DNA of 64,000 bases from BOG-908 sp964242595 (lineage in GTDB: Bacteria; Pseudomonadota; Alphaproteobacteria; Acetobacterales; Acetobacteraceae): the NCBI GenBank assembly GCA_964242595.1, contig CAXTBC010000003.1, positions 46,210 through 110,209 on the forward strand, written 5' to 3'. Under the pieces are notes generated by a model, which was not told the DNA's origin, ran no database searches, and worked only from the letters and a program-made list of their open reading frames with translations. The stretch's first letter is position 1; the number at the start of each line of letters is the position of its first letter. The translations under genes were made by a program, and so were the position numbers. This document shows positions 23,358 through 32,383 of this stretch, piece after piece.

Positions 23358-25394
23358 ATGACACGTAACCAGTGGTGGAAAACCACGTGCGCGCTCGCCG
23401 CCGTCACCGGCATGCTGCAGCCCACGCTCCTGCTTGCCGCCGGCGCCGACAGCGTCACCATCGGCCCGCGCTCCAGCGACGCCGTCGCCGCGCGCCTTGT
23501 CAGCCCGGCCGCCGAGCCGAACCTGACCGGCCCCCAGAAGATCGCCCTGCTGCGCCAGCAGATCAAATACGTCTTCGTGCTGTTCCAGGAGAACCGCTCG
23601 TTTGATCAGCATTTCGGCACCTTCCCCGGCGCCAACGGCCTGTTCCCGGCCGGCAGCCAGCCCGGCTACAGCCAGAAGATCGCCAACACGGACGGCAGCG
23701 TCGGCACCATCTCGCCGTTCAAGGTCACCAACTCGGTCGTCAACATCGCCGGCGCCACCGTGCCGCTCTACCCGGCCGACACCGACAGCGTGGACCACTC
23801 CCACGCCGGCATCGTCAACTCCATCGACTACGCCAACGGCACCACGCTGAGCGACCGCTACGCGCTGAACGAGGAGGGCCTCACCACGGACGCCAACGGC
23901 AACGTGGTCAGCCGCTCCACCGGCGCCCCGCTCTCCAGCCTGACCATCAGCACGTCGCAGAAGCAGAAGGCCGAGCTGGTGATGAGCCACCTCGACTGCG
24001 ACACCATCCCCTTCCTGTGGCAGTATGCCGACCGCTTCGCACTGTTCGACAACTTCCACATGACGGTCACCGGCCCGTCCACGCCGAACGCCATCGCCCT
24101 GATCGCCGGCCAGTCCGGCCTGACGCAATGGGCGCTGCACCCCGGCGAAGCCACCATCAACACCAACGGCACCTCGCTGGCGAGCAGCGGCGGCGAGCCT
24201 GTGGTGGGCGACCCCGGCCCGTTCGCCGGCTCCAACCTGGACCAGTCCAAGGTCAAGCCGCCCTACGGCCCAAACGACGAGTCGCCGAAAACGCCGGCGC
24301 TGAACCAGACCTACGCCACCCTGCCGCTCTCCTTCATGGGCAGCGACATCAACCGGATCATCCAGTCCGACGAGAACCCCGCGCTGGACCTGGCCGACGT
24401 GCAGAGCGACATCGCCACCATCTCGGCGAAGAACCTGCCGGTGAACTGGGGCTGGTATCAGGAAGGCTACGACCACGAGCCGACTGACGGCAGCGGCCCG
24501 GCCACCAACGCCACCTATATCACCCACCACGAAGGCCCGCAGTATTTCGGCTACCTGGGCGACAACACCCACGTGCAGGGCACCAACCTGCACGGCCTGG
24601 GCGATTTCTACACCGCCATCAGCGGCCACAAGCTCCCGGGCCGGGGCGTGTATTACGTGCGCGGCGGCTACGGCAACAACGACGGCCTGGTGCCGCAGGA
24701 TCCCACCGCCGGCATCCGGGCGAACTTCGCCGGCAGCGACGATCACCCCGGCTACTCCGACGCGCAGATCGCCGAAGCCCTGCTGGCCGACAGCGTGAAC
24801 GCCATCGTCAACAGCCCCTACTGGGCCCACAGCGCCATCATCATCGCCTACGACGAGACGGACGGCCTCTACGACCACGTCCCCTCGTCCATCCGCGTCA
24901 ACGACAGCTTCGGCGTACCGCTCTCCGGCGGCCCGCGCATCCCGGCGATAGTCATATCCCCCTTCGCCGCGGTGCACACCATCTCCAGTAGGTATGCAGA
25001 GCACAGCTCGGTCATCAAGTTCATCGACGAACTGTTCACCCTGGTGCCGCTGCAGAACCTGCCTGACGAGGCCAGGGCCGCCCGCATCGGTGCCGCCACG
25101 ATCGAACCCAACATGGGCCCGATTGACGCCGACCCCTCGATCAGCAACCTGACCGAGGCGTTCGACAACGCCCGCCTGTCCGGCACCGTGGCGCCGCTGC
25201 CGGCGGAGTACGCCGCCATCAGCCCGACGCTGGTACACACTTTGCCGCATTACGGCGGTCAGGGCTGCTACACGCTGAACATCGTGCCGACCGACTACGT
25301 GGGCGGCCAGCTCCTCGATCCGCCACCGGCCGACTTCAATCCTCGGCCGACGTCTTCGCCGGGGACGCCTACGGTGCCAGGGTGGGTGCCGTAA
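23358..25394 (+). CDS. Secreted phosphoesterase (phospholipase C/acid phosphatase-like)
   Basis: 678 residues with a signal peptide (WWKTTCALAAVTGMLQPTLLLAAG). The phosphoesterase (PF04185) landmarks are present: IKYVFVLFQENRSFDQHFGTF with the Asn/Glu metal-site segment, VDHSHAGI, YADRFALFDNFHMTVTGPSTPN and IIAYDETDGLYDHVP. The protein should hydrolyse a phosphoester, possibly a phospholipid head group, in the periplasm or outside. Phospholipase C and acid phosphatase members cannot be separated from sequence alone. ATG 23358 is chosen because the signal peptide begins there. Confidence 0.88.
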   Translation: MTRNQWWKTTCALAAVTGMLQPTLLLAAGADSVTIGPRSSDAVAARLVSPAAEPNLTGPQKIALLRQQIKYVFVLFQENRSFDQHFGTFPGANGLFPAGSQPGYSQKIANTDGSVGTISPFKVTNSVVNIAGATVPLYPADTDSVDHSHAGIVNSIDYANGTTLSDRYALNEEGLTTDANGNVVSRSTGAPLSSLTISTSQKQKAELVMSHLDCDTIPFLWQYADRFALFDNFHMTVTGPSTPNAIALIAGQSGLTQWALHPGEATINTNGTSLASSGGEPVVGDPGPFAGSNLDQSKVKPPYGPNDESPKTPALNQTYATLPLSFMGSDINRIIQSDENPALDLADVQSDIATISAKNLPVNWGWYQEGYDHEPTDGSGPATNATYITHHEGPQYFGYLGDNTHVQGTNLHGLGDFYTAISGHKLPGRGVYYVRGGYGNNDGLVPQDPTAGIRANFAGSDDHPGYSDAQIAEALLADSVNAIVNSPYWAHSAIIIAYDETDGLYDHVPSSIRVNDSFGVPLSGGPRIPAIVISPFAAVHTISSRYAEHSSVIKFIDELFTLVPLQNLPDEARAARIGAATIEPNMGPIDADPSISNLTEAFDNARLSGTVAPLPAEYAAISPTLVHTLPHYGGQGCYTLNIVPTDYVGGQLLDPPPADFNPRPTSSPGTPTVPGWVP

Positions 25395-25399
25395 AGCTA

Positions 25400-25533
25400 A
25401 GGCAAGGCCTTCTTTTTTGAAAAAAAGAAGCAAAAAACTTTTGTCCGTTTGGGCGCGCTCGGTGGCAACCCGCGCGCCCAACTTTCAAAAGTTTTTTGGT
25501 TCTTTTTTTCAAAAAAGAACTCTTCCTTTCTTC
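25400..25533. repeat. Family A dispersed repeat after the phosphoesterase
   Basis: Full copy, C-type arm left and G-type arm right, with core TTTGGGCGCGCTCGGTGGCA. It occupies nearly the whole gap and stops eight bases before the next start codon. Confidence 0.9.
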
Positions 25534-25541
25534 AGGCACCC

Positions 25542-26540
25542 ATGAAACGCACGCTCATCGCCCTGTTCCTGCTGGCAACGCAAGCCCACGCCGGCCAAGT
25601 CCTAGACAAGGTCTTCACCACCCACGCGCTAAGCTGTGGCGTCGTCACCGCGCTTAACGACGAGACCAAGGACGACACCCACGGCGACACCTCCGCCTTC
25701 GGCATGGAGATCTGCCGCGCCGTGGCCGCCGCCGCCCACGCCCACGCCGCTGCGCACGCCTACCCGTCCGAGGAACTCGCCTACAAGGCGCTCCAGTCCG
25801 GCGAGATAGCGCTGATTGTCGGCGCTTCGCCCAACCCGGGCCTGGCGCGCCGCTATGGCGCCGACGCCTTGAACCCGGTGTTCTTCGACACCCAGGGCCT
25901 GCTCGTCCACAAGGACCAGGGCCTGACCTCGCTGCGCAGCCTCGCCGGCAAGCAGGTCTGCTTCATCGGCGACACCGATGCCGAACGCCACCTGAACGAC
26001 GCCACGCGCAGCGCCGGCATCACGATCGTCCCGTTCCCCTTCGAGGAGGTCGGCGAGATGGAAGCGGCCCTCGTCGGCGGACGCTGCGCGGCCGAAACGT
26101 TCGACGCCACCAAGCTCGCCGCCGGCCGCGCCGCCTTCCACGGCCGCGTCCACGATTTCGACATCCTCCCGGACCGCCTGAGCATCGACCCGCTCTCCCC
26201 CGTCGTCCGCATCGGCGATCCGGACTGGGCGCGTGTAGTCGACTGGGTAACCGGCGCGCTGGTCCAGGCCGAGATCAGCGGCGTGACCCGCGCCAACGCC
26301 GCCACGTTGCGCACCACCAGCCAGGACTCGCTCGTCCAGATCCTCACCGGCGCCCGCCGCGGCCTGCAATGGGGCCTATACCTGCCCGACGACTGGAGCC
26401 TGCAGGCCATCGAGGCGGTGGGCAACTACGGCGAGGTGTTCGACCGCACGCTGGGCGCGCACAGCGCGATGCGGCTGGAGCGCGGGCTGAACCGGCCTTG
26501 GACGCAGGGCGGGATGTTGTGGGGGTTTGAAAATCCGTAG
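25542..26540 (+). CDS. Periplasmic amino-acid-type ABC transporter binding protein
   Basis: 332 residues with a signal peptide (MKRTLIALFLLATQAHA). It resembles AapJ/BztA general amino acid binding proteins: an early LSCGVV strand, then FGMEICRAVAAAA, LLVHKDQGLTSLRSLAGKQVCF and the C-terminal VGNYGEVFDRTLGAHSAMRLERGLNRPW. It likely binds an amino acid in the periplasm. No permease or ATPase genes are adjacent, so it is an orphan binding protein here. It is more divergent than standard AapJ around the first ligand loop (DETKDDTHGDT). Confidence 0.82.
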   Translation: MKRTLIALFLLATQAHAGQVLDKVFTTHALSCGVVTALNDETKDDTHGDTSAFGMEICRAVAAAAHAHAAAHAYPSEELAYKALQSGEIALIVGASPNPGLARRYGADALNPVFFDTQGLLVHKDQGLTSLRSLAGKQVCFIGDTDAERHLNDATRSAGITIVPFPFEEVGEMEAALVGGRCAAETFDATKLAAGRAAFHGRVHDFDILPDRLSIDPLSPVVRIGDPDWARVVDWVTGALVQAEISGVTRANAATLRTTSQDSLVQILTGARRGLQWGLYLPDDWSLQAIEAVGNYGEVFDRTLGAHSAMRLERGLNRPWTQGGMLWGFENP

Positions 26541-26544
26541 GGGA

Positions 26545-26590
26545 GGCAAGTGCTTCTTTCTGAAAAGAAGCAAGCTTTGTGAGTGCTTTC
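26545..26590. repeat. Partial family A-like arm
   Basis: AGGCAAGTGCTTCTTTCTGAAAAGAAGC immediately after the stop codon resembles one decayed C-type arm without the flanking CAAAAACTTTTG. Confidence 0.45.
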
Positions 26591-26637
26591 GCAGACTTCT
26601 CCGCAGCACCGTTTATCAGCCGCGTTAAGGCTGACTC

Positions 26638-26786
26638 ATCGAAAGCAAGCAGTCCTTTTTTGAAAAAAAAGGACCAAAAAACTTTTGCTTCCCGCATCTG
26701 AAACAGCAGCGTGCTGCGAGATCGCTGATACAGCGAGGAAACAAAAATTTTTGCTTCTTTTTTCAAAAAAGAAGGCCTTCTTCCCT
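26638..26786. repeat. Family A dispersed repeat, long-core variant
   Basis: The left arm is AAGCAAGCAGTCC-TTTTTTGAAAAAAAAGGACC. The core is CCGCATCTGAAACAGCAGCGTG...GCTGATACAGCGAGG. The right C-type arm ends AAGAAGGCCTTCTTCCC. The core matches the copy at 41.8 kb closely. Confidence 0.85.
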
Positions 26787-26821
26787 GCAACGCTCAGTCT
26801 CAAACATCCGGTTGCCGAACT

Positions 26822-27037
26822 TTAGCGCGGCGCGGCGGGCGCCTTGCCTGGCTTGTCCGGATAGATCGCCACCTTGATCAAACCCTCGCCCTGCTTGGGC
26901 ATCCAGCCATGCCATTTCGTCGCCGCCGTGATCACCACCACGTGGAATACGATCACGCCGAGCACGATCAGCAGCACCCGCCCTACGCTGTTGGCCTGCT
27001 TTATGTAGCGGTCGCGGTTCTCTTCGATCAGGTTCAT
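26822..27037 (-). CDS. Small single-span membrane protein coupled to bioA
   Basis: 71 residues: a charged N-terminus (MNLIEENRDRYIKQAN), one hydrophobic segment (VGRVLLIVLGVIVFHVVVITAA), and a short C-terminal domain ending in a Pro/Ala/Lys-rich tail. I do not recognise the family. The start ATG overlaps the bioA stop in an ATGA arrangement, so it is probably translated with bioA. Longer in-frame ORFs lie within bioA and are rejected. Confidence 0.7.
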   Translation of the reverse strand: MNLIEENRDRYIKQANSVGRVLLIVLGVIVFHVVVITAATKWHGWMPKQGEGLIKVAIYPDKPGKAPAAPR

Positions 27038-28269
27038 GCGCGCGAGCCTACCACGTCGGCCACCGCCGTGCAGAGGAGCGAGAGCTCCTTTTGCGTTACC
27101 GTGAACGCCGGCGTCAGGTAGACGATGTTGCGGAACGGGCGCACCCACACGCCCTGTGCCACCAGCGCCGCTTTCAGCGCCGCCATGTCGGTCACTTGCG
27201 CCAGCTCCACCACGCCGATGGCGCCGCGCACCCGCACGTCGCGTACCCCGGGCAAATCTGCACAGGCCGCCAGCTCGTGTGTCATCTGCGCCTTGATGGC
27301 CGCTACCTGCGCCAGCCGCGGCTCGGCGGCAAACACCTCCAAGCTCGCCAAGGCCGCAGCGCAGGCCAGCGGGTTGGCCATGTAGGTGGGGCCGTGCATC
27401 AGCGCGTGGGCCGGCTCGGGCGAGAGGAACGCCTCGAAGATGTGGGTGCGCGCCACCGCGGCCGACAGCGCCATGGTGCCGCCCGTCAGCGCCTTGGACA
27501 GCGTGATGATGTCCGGCACCACGCCTGCCTGCTCGCAGGCGAACATCGTGCCGGTGCGCCCGAAGCCGGTGAAGATCTCGTCGAAGATCAGCGGCAGCCC
27601 GTGCGCGTCGGCGGCCCGGCGCAGGTGGCGCAGCACCGTGGCGTCGTGGAACAGCATCCCGCCGGCGCCCTGCACCAGCGGCTCCACCAGTATCCCCGCC
27701 AGCCCGTCCGCATGCGCGTCGAGGAAGCCGTCGAACCGCGCGGTGCTGTCCGCATCGCGCGGCAAGTCAACGATCGCGTGCTCGGCCAGCAAGCCCTTGT
27801 ACAGCGCGTGCATGCCCTCCTCGGGGTCGCACACCGCCATGGTGGCGAACGTATCGCCATGGTAGCCGCCGCTGAACGCCAGGAACCGCCGCCGCGTGCG
27901 CACGCCCTGGTTCAGCCAGTACTGCGCTGCCATCTTCATCGCCACTTCCACGGCCACTGAGCCGCTGTCGGCGAAGAACACGTGGTTCAGGTCTCCCGGA
28001 AGCATTGCCGCCAGCAGCGCCGCCAGTCGTTCGGCCGGCGCGTGCGTCAGCCCGCCGAACATGACGTGCGGCATGCGCCCGAGCTGGTCCGTCACCGCCG
28101 CGCGGATGTGCGGGTGGTTGTAGCCGTGGCACGCCGTCCACCACGAGGCGATGCCGTCGGTAAGCTGGCGTCCGTCCTCCAGCGTAATGGTGCAGCCTAG
28201 CGTGCTGTGCGCGCGCAGCGGCTCGGCGGCGCCCAGCATCTGCGTGTAGGGGCGCCAGAGGTGGTTCAT
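27034..28269 (-). CDS. bioA: Adenosylmethionine-8-amino-7-oxononanoate aminotransferase
   Basis: 411-residue PLP aminotransferase of biotin synthesis. ATG 28269 begins MNHLWRPYTQM, the family's usual start. Also visible are DGIASWWTACHGYNHP, FSGGYHGDTFATM, the Asp of IFDEIFTGFGRTG and the PLP lysine in LSKALTGG. It converts KAPA to DAPA using S-adenosylmethionine. bioB is next upstream, with a family A element between; bioF and bioD are not in the window. Confidence 0.95.
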   Translation of the reverse strand: MNHLWRPYTQMLGAAEPLRAHSTLGCTITLEDGRQLTDGIASWWTACHGYNHPHIRAAVTDQLGRMPHVMFGGLTHAPAERLAALLAAMLPGDLNHVFFADSGSVAVEVAMKMAAQYWLNQGVRTRRRFLAFSGGYHGDTFATMAVCDPEEGMHALYKGLLAEHAIVDLPRDADSTARFDGFLDAHADGLAGILVEPLVQGAGGMLFHDATVLRHLRRAADAHGLPLIFDEIFTGFGRTGTMFACEQAGVVPDIITLSKALTGGTMALSAAVARTHIFEAFLSPEPAHALMHGPTYMANPLACAAALASLEVFAAEPRLAQVAAIKAQMTHELAACADLPGVRDVRVRGAIGVVELAQVTDMAALKAALVAQGVWVRPFRNIVYLTPAFTVTQKELSLLCTAVADVVGSRA

Positions 28270-28280
28270 CGGCGGGTGCC

Positions 28281-28420
28281 GAAGGCAAGGCAAGCGGTTC
28301 TTTTTTGAAAAAAAGAACCAAAAAACTTTTGCTTACCTGGCGCGCGCTGCCGGATAGAACCGCGACAGCGGAGCAAAAGTTTTTTGCTTCTTTTTTTCAA
28401 AAAAGAAGGCCTTTCTTCCT
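28281..28420. repeat. Family A dispersed repeat between bioB and bioA
   Basis: Full copy, G-type arm left and C-type arm right, core CTGGCGCGCGCTGCCGGATA followed by GAACCGCGACAGCGG. It fills the gap between the two biotin genes. Confidence 0.9.
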
Positions 28421-28423
28421 CGC

Positions 28424-29371
28424 TCAGGCCGCCACCATCCCCAGCCGTTCGAGCAAAATTCTATCCCGCGCCGCCGCGGGATTGGGCGTCGTCAGCAAAC
28501 GCTCGCCGTAAAAGATTGAATTTGCGCCAGCCAGGAAACACAACGCCTGCGCCTCGTCGCTCATCGCCTCGCGCCCTGCGGACAGCCGCACATAGGAGTC
28601 CGGCATGGTGATCCGTGCCGCGGCCACCACGCGCACGAAATCGATCGCGTCGATCGGCGCGCTGGCCGCCAGCGGTGTGCCCTCTACCCGCACCAGCGCG
28701 TTGATCGGCACGCTCTCCGGCGCCTTCGGCAGGCTCGCCAGCGTGGCGATCAGCCCGGCGCGGTCGGCCACGTCCTCGCCCATCCCCACGATGCCGCCGC
28801 AGCACACGTTGATGCCGGCGTCCCGCACGTGGCCCAGCGTCTCCAGCCGGTCCTGGTAGGTGCGCGTGGTGATGATGGCGCCGTAATGCTCAGGCGAGGT
28901 GTCCAGGTTGTGGTTGTAGTAGTCCAGACCGGCGCCCCGCAGCCGGCCGGCCTGCGGCGCCGTCAGCATGCCCAGCGTCACGCAGCTCTCCAGCCCCAGC
29001 GCGCGCACGCCCTCCACCATGGCGCACACCGCGTCCAGGTCGCGGTCCTTGGGCGAGCGCCAGGCTGCCCCCATGCAGAAGCGCGAGGCCCCGGCCGCCT
29101 TGGCCGCCCGCGCCTGCGCCAGCACAGCGTCCACCTCCATCAGCTTGGAGGCAGGGACGCCCGCCTCGTAGGACGCGCTCTGCGGGCAATAGGCGCAATC
29201 CTCGGGGCAGCCGCCGGTCTTGATGGAGAGCAGCGTGCTGATCTGCACCCGCGTGGGGTCGAACCGCTCGCGATGCACCGTGGCGGCACGGAAGACGAGT
29301 TCGCTGAACGGAAGGTCGAGCAGCGCTCGCACTCCCGAAGCCGTCCAGGGCGGAGAGGAGATCGCGTTCAT
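28424..29371 (-). CDS. bioB: Biotin synthase
   Basis: 315-residue radical-SAM enzyme that inserts sulfur into dethiobiotin. The cluster motif CPEDCAYCPQS (CxxxCxxC) follows STLLSIKTGG. Later motifs are YYNHNLDTSPEHY, NVCCGGIVGMGE and RLSAGREAM. The start ATG has GGCATGAACGCG context at 29371. It is upstream of bioA in the same direction. Confidence 0.96.
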   Translation of the reverse strand: MNAISSPPWTASGVRALLDLPFSELVFRAATVHRERFDPTRVQISTLLSIKTGGCPEDCAYCPQSASYEAGVPASKLMEVDAVLAQARAAKAAGASRFCMGAAWRSPKDRDLDAVCAMVEGVRALGLESCVTLGMLTAPQAGRLRGAGLDYYNHNLDTSPEHYGAIITTRTYQDRLETLGHVRDAGINVCCGGIVGMGEDVADRAGLIATLASLPKAPESVPINALVRVEGTPLAASAPIDAIDFVRVVAAARITMPDSYVRLSAGREAMSDEAQALCFLAGANSIFYGERLLTTPNPAAARDRILLERLGMVAA

Positions 29372-29421
29372 GCCGGCATCTCTACCGCACCCCGGCCCGA
29401 CCGGCTAGCCGATCTGCCCGT

Positions 29422-29561
29422 AAGGCAAAGAAAGGCCTTCTTTTTTGAAAAAAAGAAGCAAAAAACTTTTGTCCGGGCTGTCGCGGTTCCATCCGGCAGC
29501 GCACGCCAAGGAGTAAAAGTTTTTTGGTTCTTTTCTTCAAAAAAGAACCGCTTGTCTTGCC
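29422..29561. repeat. Family A dispersed repeat between lrp-like gene and bioB
   Basis: Full copy, C-type arm left and G-type arm right, core GGCTGTCGCGGTTCCATCCG, nearly the same core as copy 1 at 501-640. Confidence 0.9.
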
Positions 29562-29565
29562 CGCC

Positions 29566-30045
29566 CTAGATCGGCACGCCCGCCAGTAGCCGGCTAGTCC
29601 GGATCGTCTGCAAAGTCTGCACCCGCGCCACCCCCGGCGCCTCCGTCAGCCGCGCCGTCAGCGCGTTCTCGCCTGCCGTGTCGCGCGCCACCAGGCGCAG
29701 CAGGAAGTCGCCGCCGCCGCGGATCATGTGACACTCCCGCACCTCCGGCCAGCCGCCCACCAGCGACTCGAACGCCGCCAGCGCCGCGTCCTTTTGACTA
29801 TCCAGCCCCACGATGGCGAAGAACGTCACGTCCCAGCCCAGCCGTTGCGGGTCGGTATCGGCGTGGTAGCCGCGGATGATTCCCGCCTCCTCCAGCCGCC
29901 TGACCCGCCGCAGGCAGGGTGGCGCGCTGATGCCGGCGCGCCGCGCCAGCTCCACGTTGGTCATCCGGCCGTCTTCCTGCAGCTCGGCGATGATCCGCCG
30001 GTCGATGGCGTCGATCTCGGGCAGGTCCACGCTGTCAGGCTTCAT
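29566..30045 (-). CDS. Lrp/AsnC-family transcriptional regulator
   Basis: 159 residues. The N-terminal helix-turn-helix is IDAIDRRIIAELQEDGRMTNVELARRAG with ISAPPCLRRVRRLEEAGIIRGY. The C-terminal ligand-binding RAM domain contains VRECHMIRGGGDFLLRLVARD. It probably senses an amino acid and binds DNA as a dimer or octamer. It is divergent from trxB, so it may control that gene or amino-acid genes elsewhere. Confidence 0.92.
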   Translation of the reverse strand: MKPDSVDLPEIDAIDRRIIAELQEDGRMTNVELARRAGISAPPCLRRVRRLEEAGIIRGYHADTDPQRLGWDVTFFAIVGLDSQKDAALAAFESLVGGWPEVRECHMIRGGGDFLLRLVARDTAGENALTARLTEAPGVARVQTLQTIRTSRLLAGVPI

Positions 30046-30114
30046 CCTGGTCGTCTCGGCTTATCGTTGAGTCGATCCATACCATAAAGCCCGCCCAGGG
30101 CGAGCGACCCCGCC

Positions 30115-30188
30115 GCAAGGCAGGCGCGTCCGGACCGAACCGCGACGCCGCCGCCGAGGCTCCTTTCAGAAAAGAACGCCTTGCTTGC
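30115..30188. repeat. Family A dispersed repeat, partial
   Basis: Core-like CGCGTCCGGACCGAACCGCGAC followed by a short degenerate arm TCCTTTCAGAAAAGAACGCCTTGC, in the divergent gap between the Lrp-like gene and trxB. Confidence 0.6.
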
Positions 30189-30248
30189 GTCCGGCCCCCC
30201 GCCCCCCGATATCGGAGTTAACATCGTTCCAGCGAGCCGCCCCACCCC

Positions 30249-31217
30249 ATGCCCGAAACCTACCGCACCCAAGTCCTCGTCATCGGCGCCGGCCCCGCCG
30301 GCTACACTGCCGCCATCTACGCCGCCCGTGCCAGCCTCTCGCCCATCCTGGTGGCCGGCCTGCAGCCAGGCGGCCAGCTGATGATCACCACGGACGTGGA
30401 GAACTACCCGGGCTTCGCGCAGGCCATCCAGGGCCCCTGGCTGATGGACCAGATGCAGGCGCAGGCCGAGCACGTCGGCACCCGCATCATGTCCGATCTC
30501 GTCATGGACGTGGATTTCTCCGTCCGTCCCTTCCGCTGCGTGGGTGATTCCGGCGACGTCTACCTCGCCGACACCGTCATTATCGCCACCGGCGCCCAGG
30601 CCCGCTGGATGGGCCTGCCGTCCGAGAAGGCCTACCAGGGCGCCGGCGTCTCGGCCTGCGCCACCTGCGACGGCTTCTTCTACCGCGGCAAGCGCGTGGC
30701 CGTGATCGGCGGCGGCAACAGCGCGGTCGAGGAAGCGCTCTACCTCACCCACCATGCCGAGCGCGTCACCCTGGTACACCGCCGCAACACGCTGCGCGCT
30801 GAGAAGATACTCCAGCGCCGCTTATTCGAGCACCCGAAGATCGACGTCGTGTGGGACCACATCGTCGAGGAGGTGACGGGTAGCGGCACACCGCCGGTCG
30901 TCACCGGCCTGCGCCTCAGCCACCGCGAGTCGGGGGTGGAGACCACGCTGGACGTGGACGGCGTGTTCGTCGCCATCGGCCACACCCCCAACACCAGCGT
31001 CTTCCGCGGCCAGGTGGGGCTCGACGCGGAGGGCTACGTCGTCACCACGCCGGGCAGCACGCACACCAGCGTGCACGGCATCTTCGCCGCCGGCGACGTG
31101 CAGGACAGAACCTTCCGCCAGGCCGTCACCGCGGCGGGAACCGGTTGCATGGCAGCGCTGGAAGCGGAAAAGTGGTTAACTGAGGTGGCGCCGAGTCCCG
31201 CGTTGCAACACGCCTGA
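30249..31217 (+). CDS. trxB: Thioredoxin reductase
   Basis: 322-residue FAD/NADPH disulfide reductase. FAD motif VIGAGPAGYTAAIYAARA, redox centre SACATCDGFFYRG, NADPH motif VIGGGNSAVEEALYLT, and the terminal AGDVQDRTFRQAVTAAGTGCMAA are all present. It keeps thioredoxin reduced in the cytoplasm. A LysR regulator follows 30 bases downstream in the same direction. Confidence 0.97.
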   Translation: MPETYRTQVLVIGAGPAGYTAAIYAARASLSPILVAGLQPGGQLMITTDVENYPGFAQAIQGPWLMDQMQAQAEHVGTRIMSDLVMDVDFSVRPFRCVGDSGDVYLADTVIIATGAQARWMGLPSEKAYQGAGVSACATCDGFFYRGKRVAVIGGGNSAVEEALYLTHHAERVTLVHRRNTLRAEKILQRRLFEHPKIDVVWDHIVEEVTGSGTPPVVTGLRLSHRESGVETTLDVDGVFVAIGHTPNTSVFRGQVGLDAEGYVVTTPGSTHTSVHGIFAAGDVQDRTFRQAVTAAGTGCMAALEAEKWLTEVAPSPALQHA

Positions 31218-31247
31218 CGCGGCGGCGCCGCAGAACGGGGACCGACC

Positions 31248-32135
31248 ATGGATTGGGACAAGCTGCGTGTCTTCCACGCCGTCGCGGAAGCCGGCAGCTT
31301 CACCCACGCGGGCGACACGCTGAACCTGAGCCAGTCCGCCGTCAGCCGGCAGATCTCGGCGCTGGAGGAAGCCCTCCAGGTTCCCCTGTTCCACCGCCAC
31401 GCGCGCGGCCTGATCCTGACCGAACAGGGCGAGAGCCTCAACCAGACGGTGCGCGAGGTATTCGCCAAGCTGGCGATGACCGAGGCCCTGCTCACCGAGA
31501 GCCGAGACAAGCCGGCCGGCAAGCTGAAGATCACCACGACCGTGGGCTTCGGCAGCAACTGGCTGGCCCCCCGCCTGCTGGCCTTCCTCGAACTCCACCA
31601 GGACGTCACCGTCAGCCTTCTGCTCGACGACGGCGACCTCGACCTGGCTATGCGCCAAGCCGACGTAGCCATCCGCATGCACCCGCCCAAGCAGCCCGAC
31701 CTGATCCAGCGTCATTTGTTCGAGATCGAGTGGCACATCTGCGCCGCCCCGGAGTACCTGGCCCGCGCGGGCACGCCCGCCACGCTGGAGGACCTGGACG
31801 CGCATAAACTGATCCTGTTCGGCGACTACCACCCGCCAGTGCCCGACATGAATTGGCTGGCCACCGTCGGCCGCAGGCCCGGCCAGCCCCGCCGCCCGGT
31901 GCTCGAGGTGAACAACCTTTCCAGCATGGCCCAGATCATTCGCGCGGGGCTGGGTATCGGCGCGCTGCCGGCCTGGATGGCCGCCGAGATGGACGGGCTG
32001 ACCCGCGTGCTGACGGACGTGCCTCGCCCGAAGGTGGACTGCTTTTTCGTCTACCCGGAGGAGCTGCGCCACTCCAAGCGGGTGGCGGTGTTCCGCGATT
32101 TCCTGCTGGCGCGGCTGCAGCAGCGCGGTCAGTGA
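31248..32135 (+). CDS. LysR-family transcriptional regulator
   Basis: 295 residues. The winged helix-turn-helix reads DKLRVFHAVAEAGSFTHAGD, with LNLSQSAVSRQISALEEAL as recognition helix. A periplasmic-binding-protein-like effector domain follows (KLKITTTVGFGSNWLAPRL). The target is unknown. It lies close behind trxB, and the arrangement suggests co-transcription. Confidence 0.92.
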   Translation: MDWDKLRVFHAVAEAGSFTHAGDTLNLSQSAVSRQISALEEALQVPLFHRHARGLILTEQGESLNQTVREVFAKLAMTEALLTESRDKPAGKLKITTTVGFGSNWLAPRLLAFLELHQDVTVSLLLDDGDLDLAMRQADVAIRMHPPKQPDLIQRHLFEIEWHICAAPEYLARAGTPATLEDLDAHKLILFGDYHPPVPDMNWLATVGRRPGQPRRPVLEVNNLSSMAQIIRAGLGIGALPAWMAAEMDGLTRVLTDVPRPKVDCFFVYPEELRHSKRVAVFRDFLLARLQQRGQ

Positions 32136-32162
32136 GAAGGCAAACGCCTCTGTTCTGACCGG

Positions 32163-32352
32163 TGGCAAGTCTGGGGCTCTGCCCAAACCCCGTCCTGCGC
32201 AGCACGCATTTGCATAACGGGGTCTCGAGGCCCCAGACCCTATCTGCTCAGAGTCTTAACAAATAGGTTGTAAGCACCTGTCCTTAGCGGGCTGGCACAA
32301 AGGCACCATTGGTCCGAGCCTGCGGCGCCAGGGCAAAGCCTCCGGCCTTCCC
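32163..32352 (+). repeat. Family B dispersed repeat, copy 2
   Basis: It lies between the LysR stop and a convergent lipoprotein stop. Begins GGCAAGTCTGGGGCTCTGCCC, contains GTCTCGAGGCCCCAGACC and CCTGTCCTTAGCGGG, carries the GGTCCGAGCCTGCGGCGCC module, and ends CCTCCGGCCTTCC. Confidence 0.88.
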
Positions 32353-32383
32353 AAAAGTTGAGCATTCAGGCTCAAGGCATCGT

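Noticed and set aside
22868..23358. Open frame running through both tRNA genes into the phosphoesterase
   Set aside because: The tRNAs fold well on the minus strand, and the phosphoesterase signal peptide starts at 23358.
23343..25481. 712-codon minus-strand open frame antisense to the phosphoesterase
   Set aside because: Val/Gly/Arg-rich shadow frame. The plus-strand gene has a signal peptide and conserved motifs throughout.
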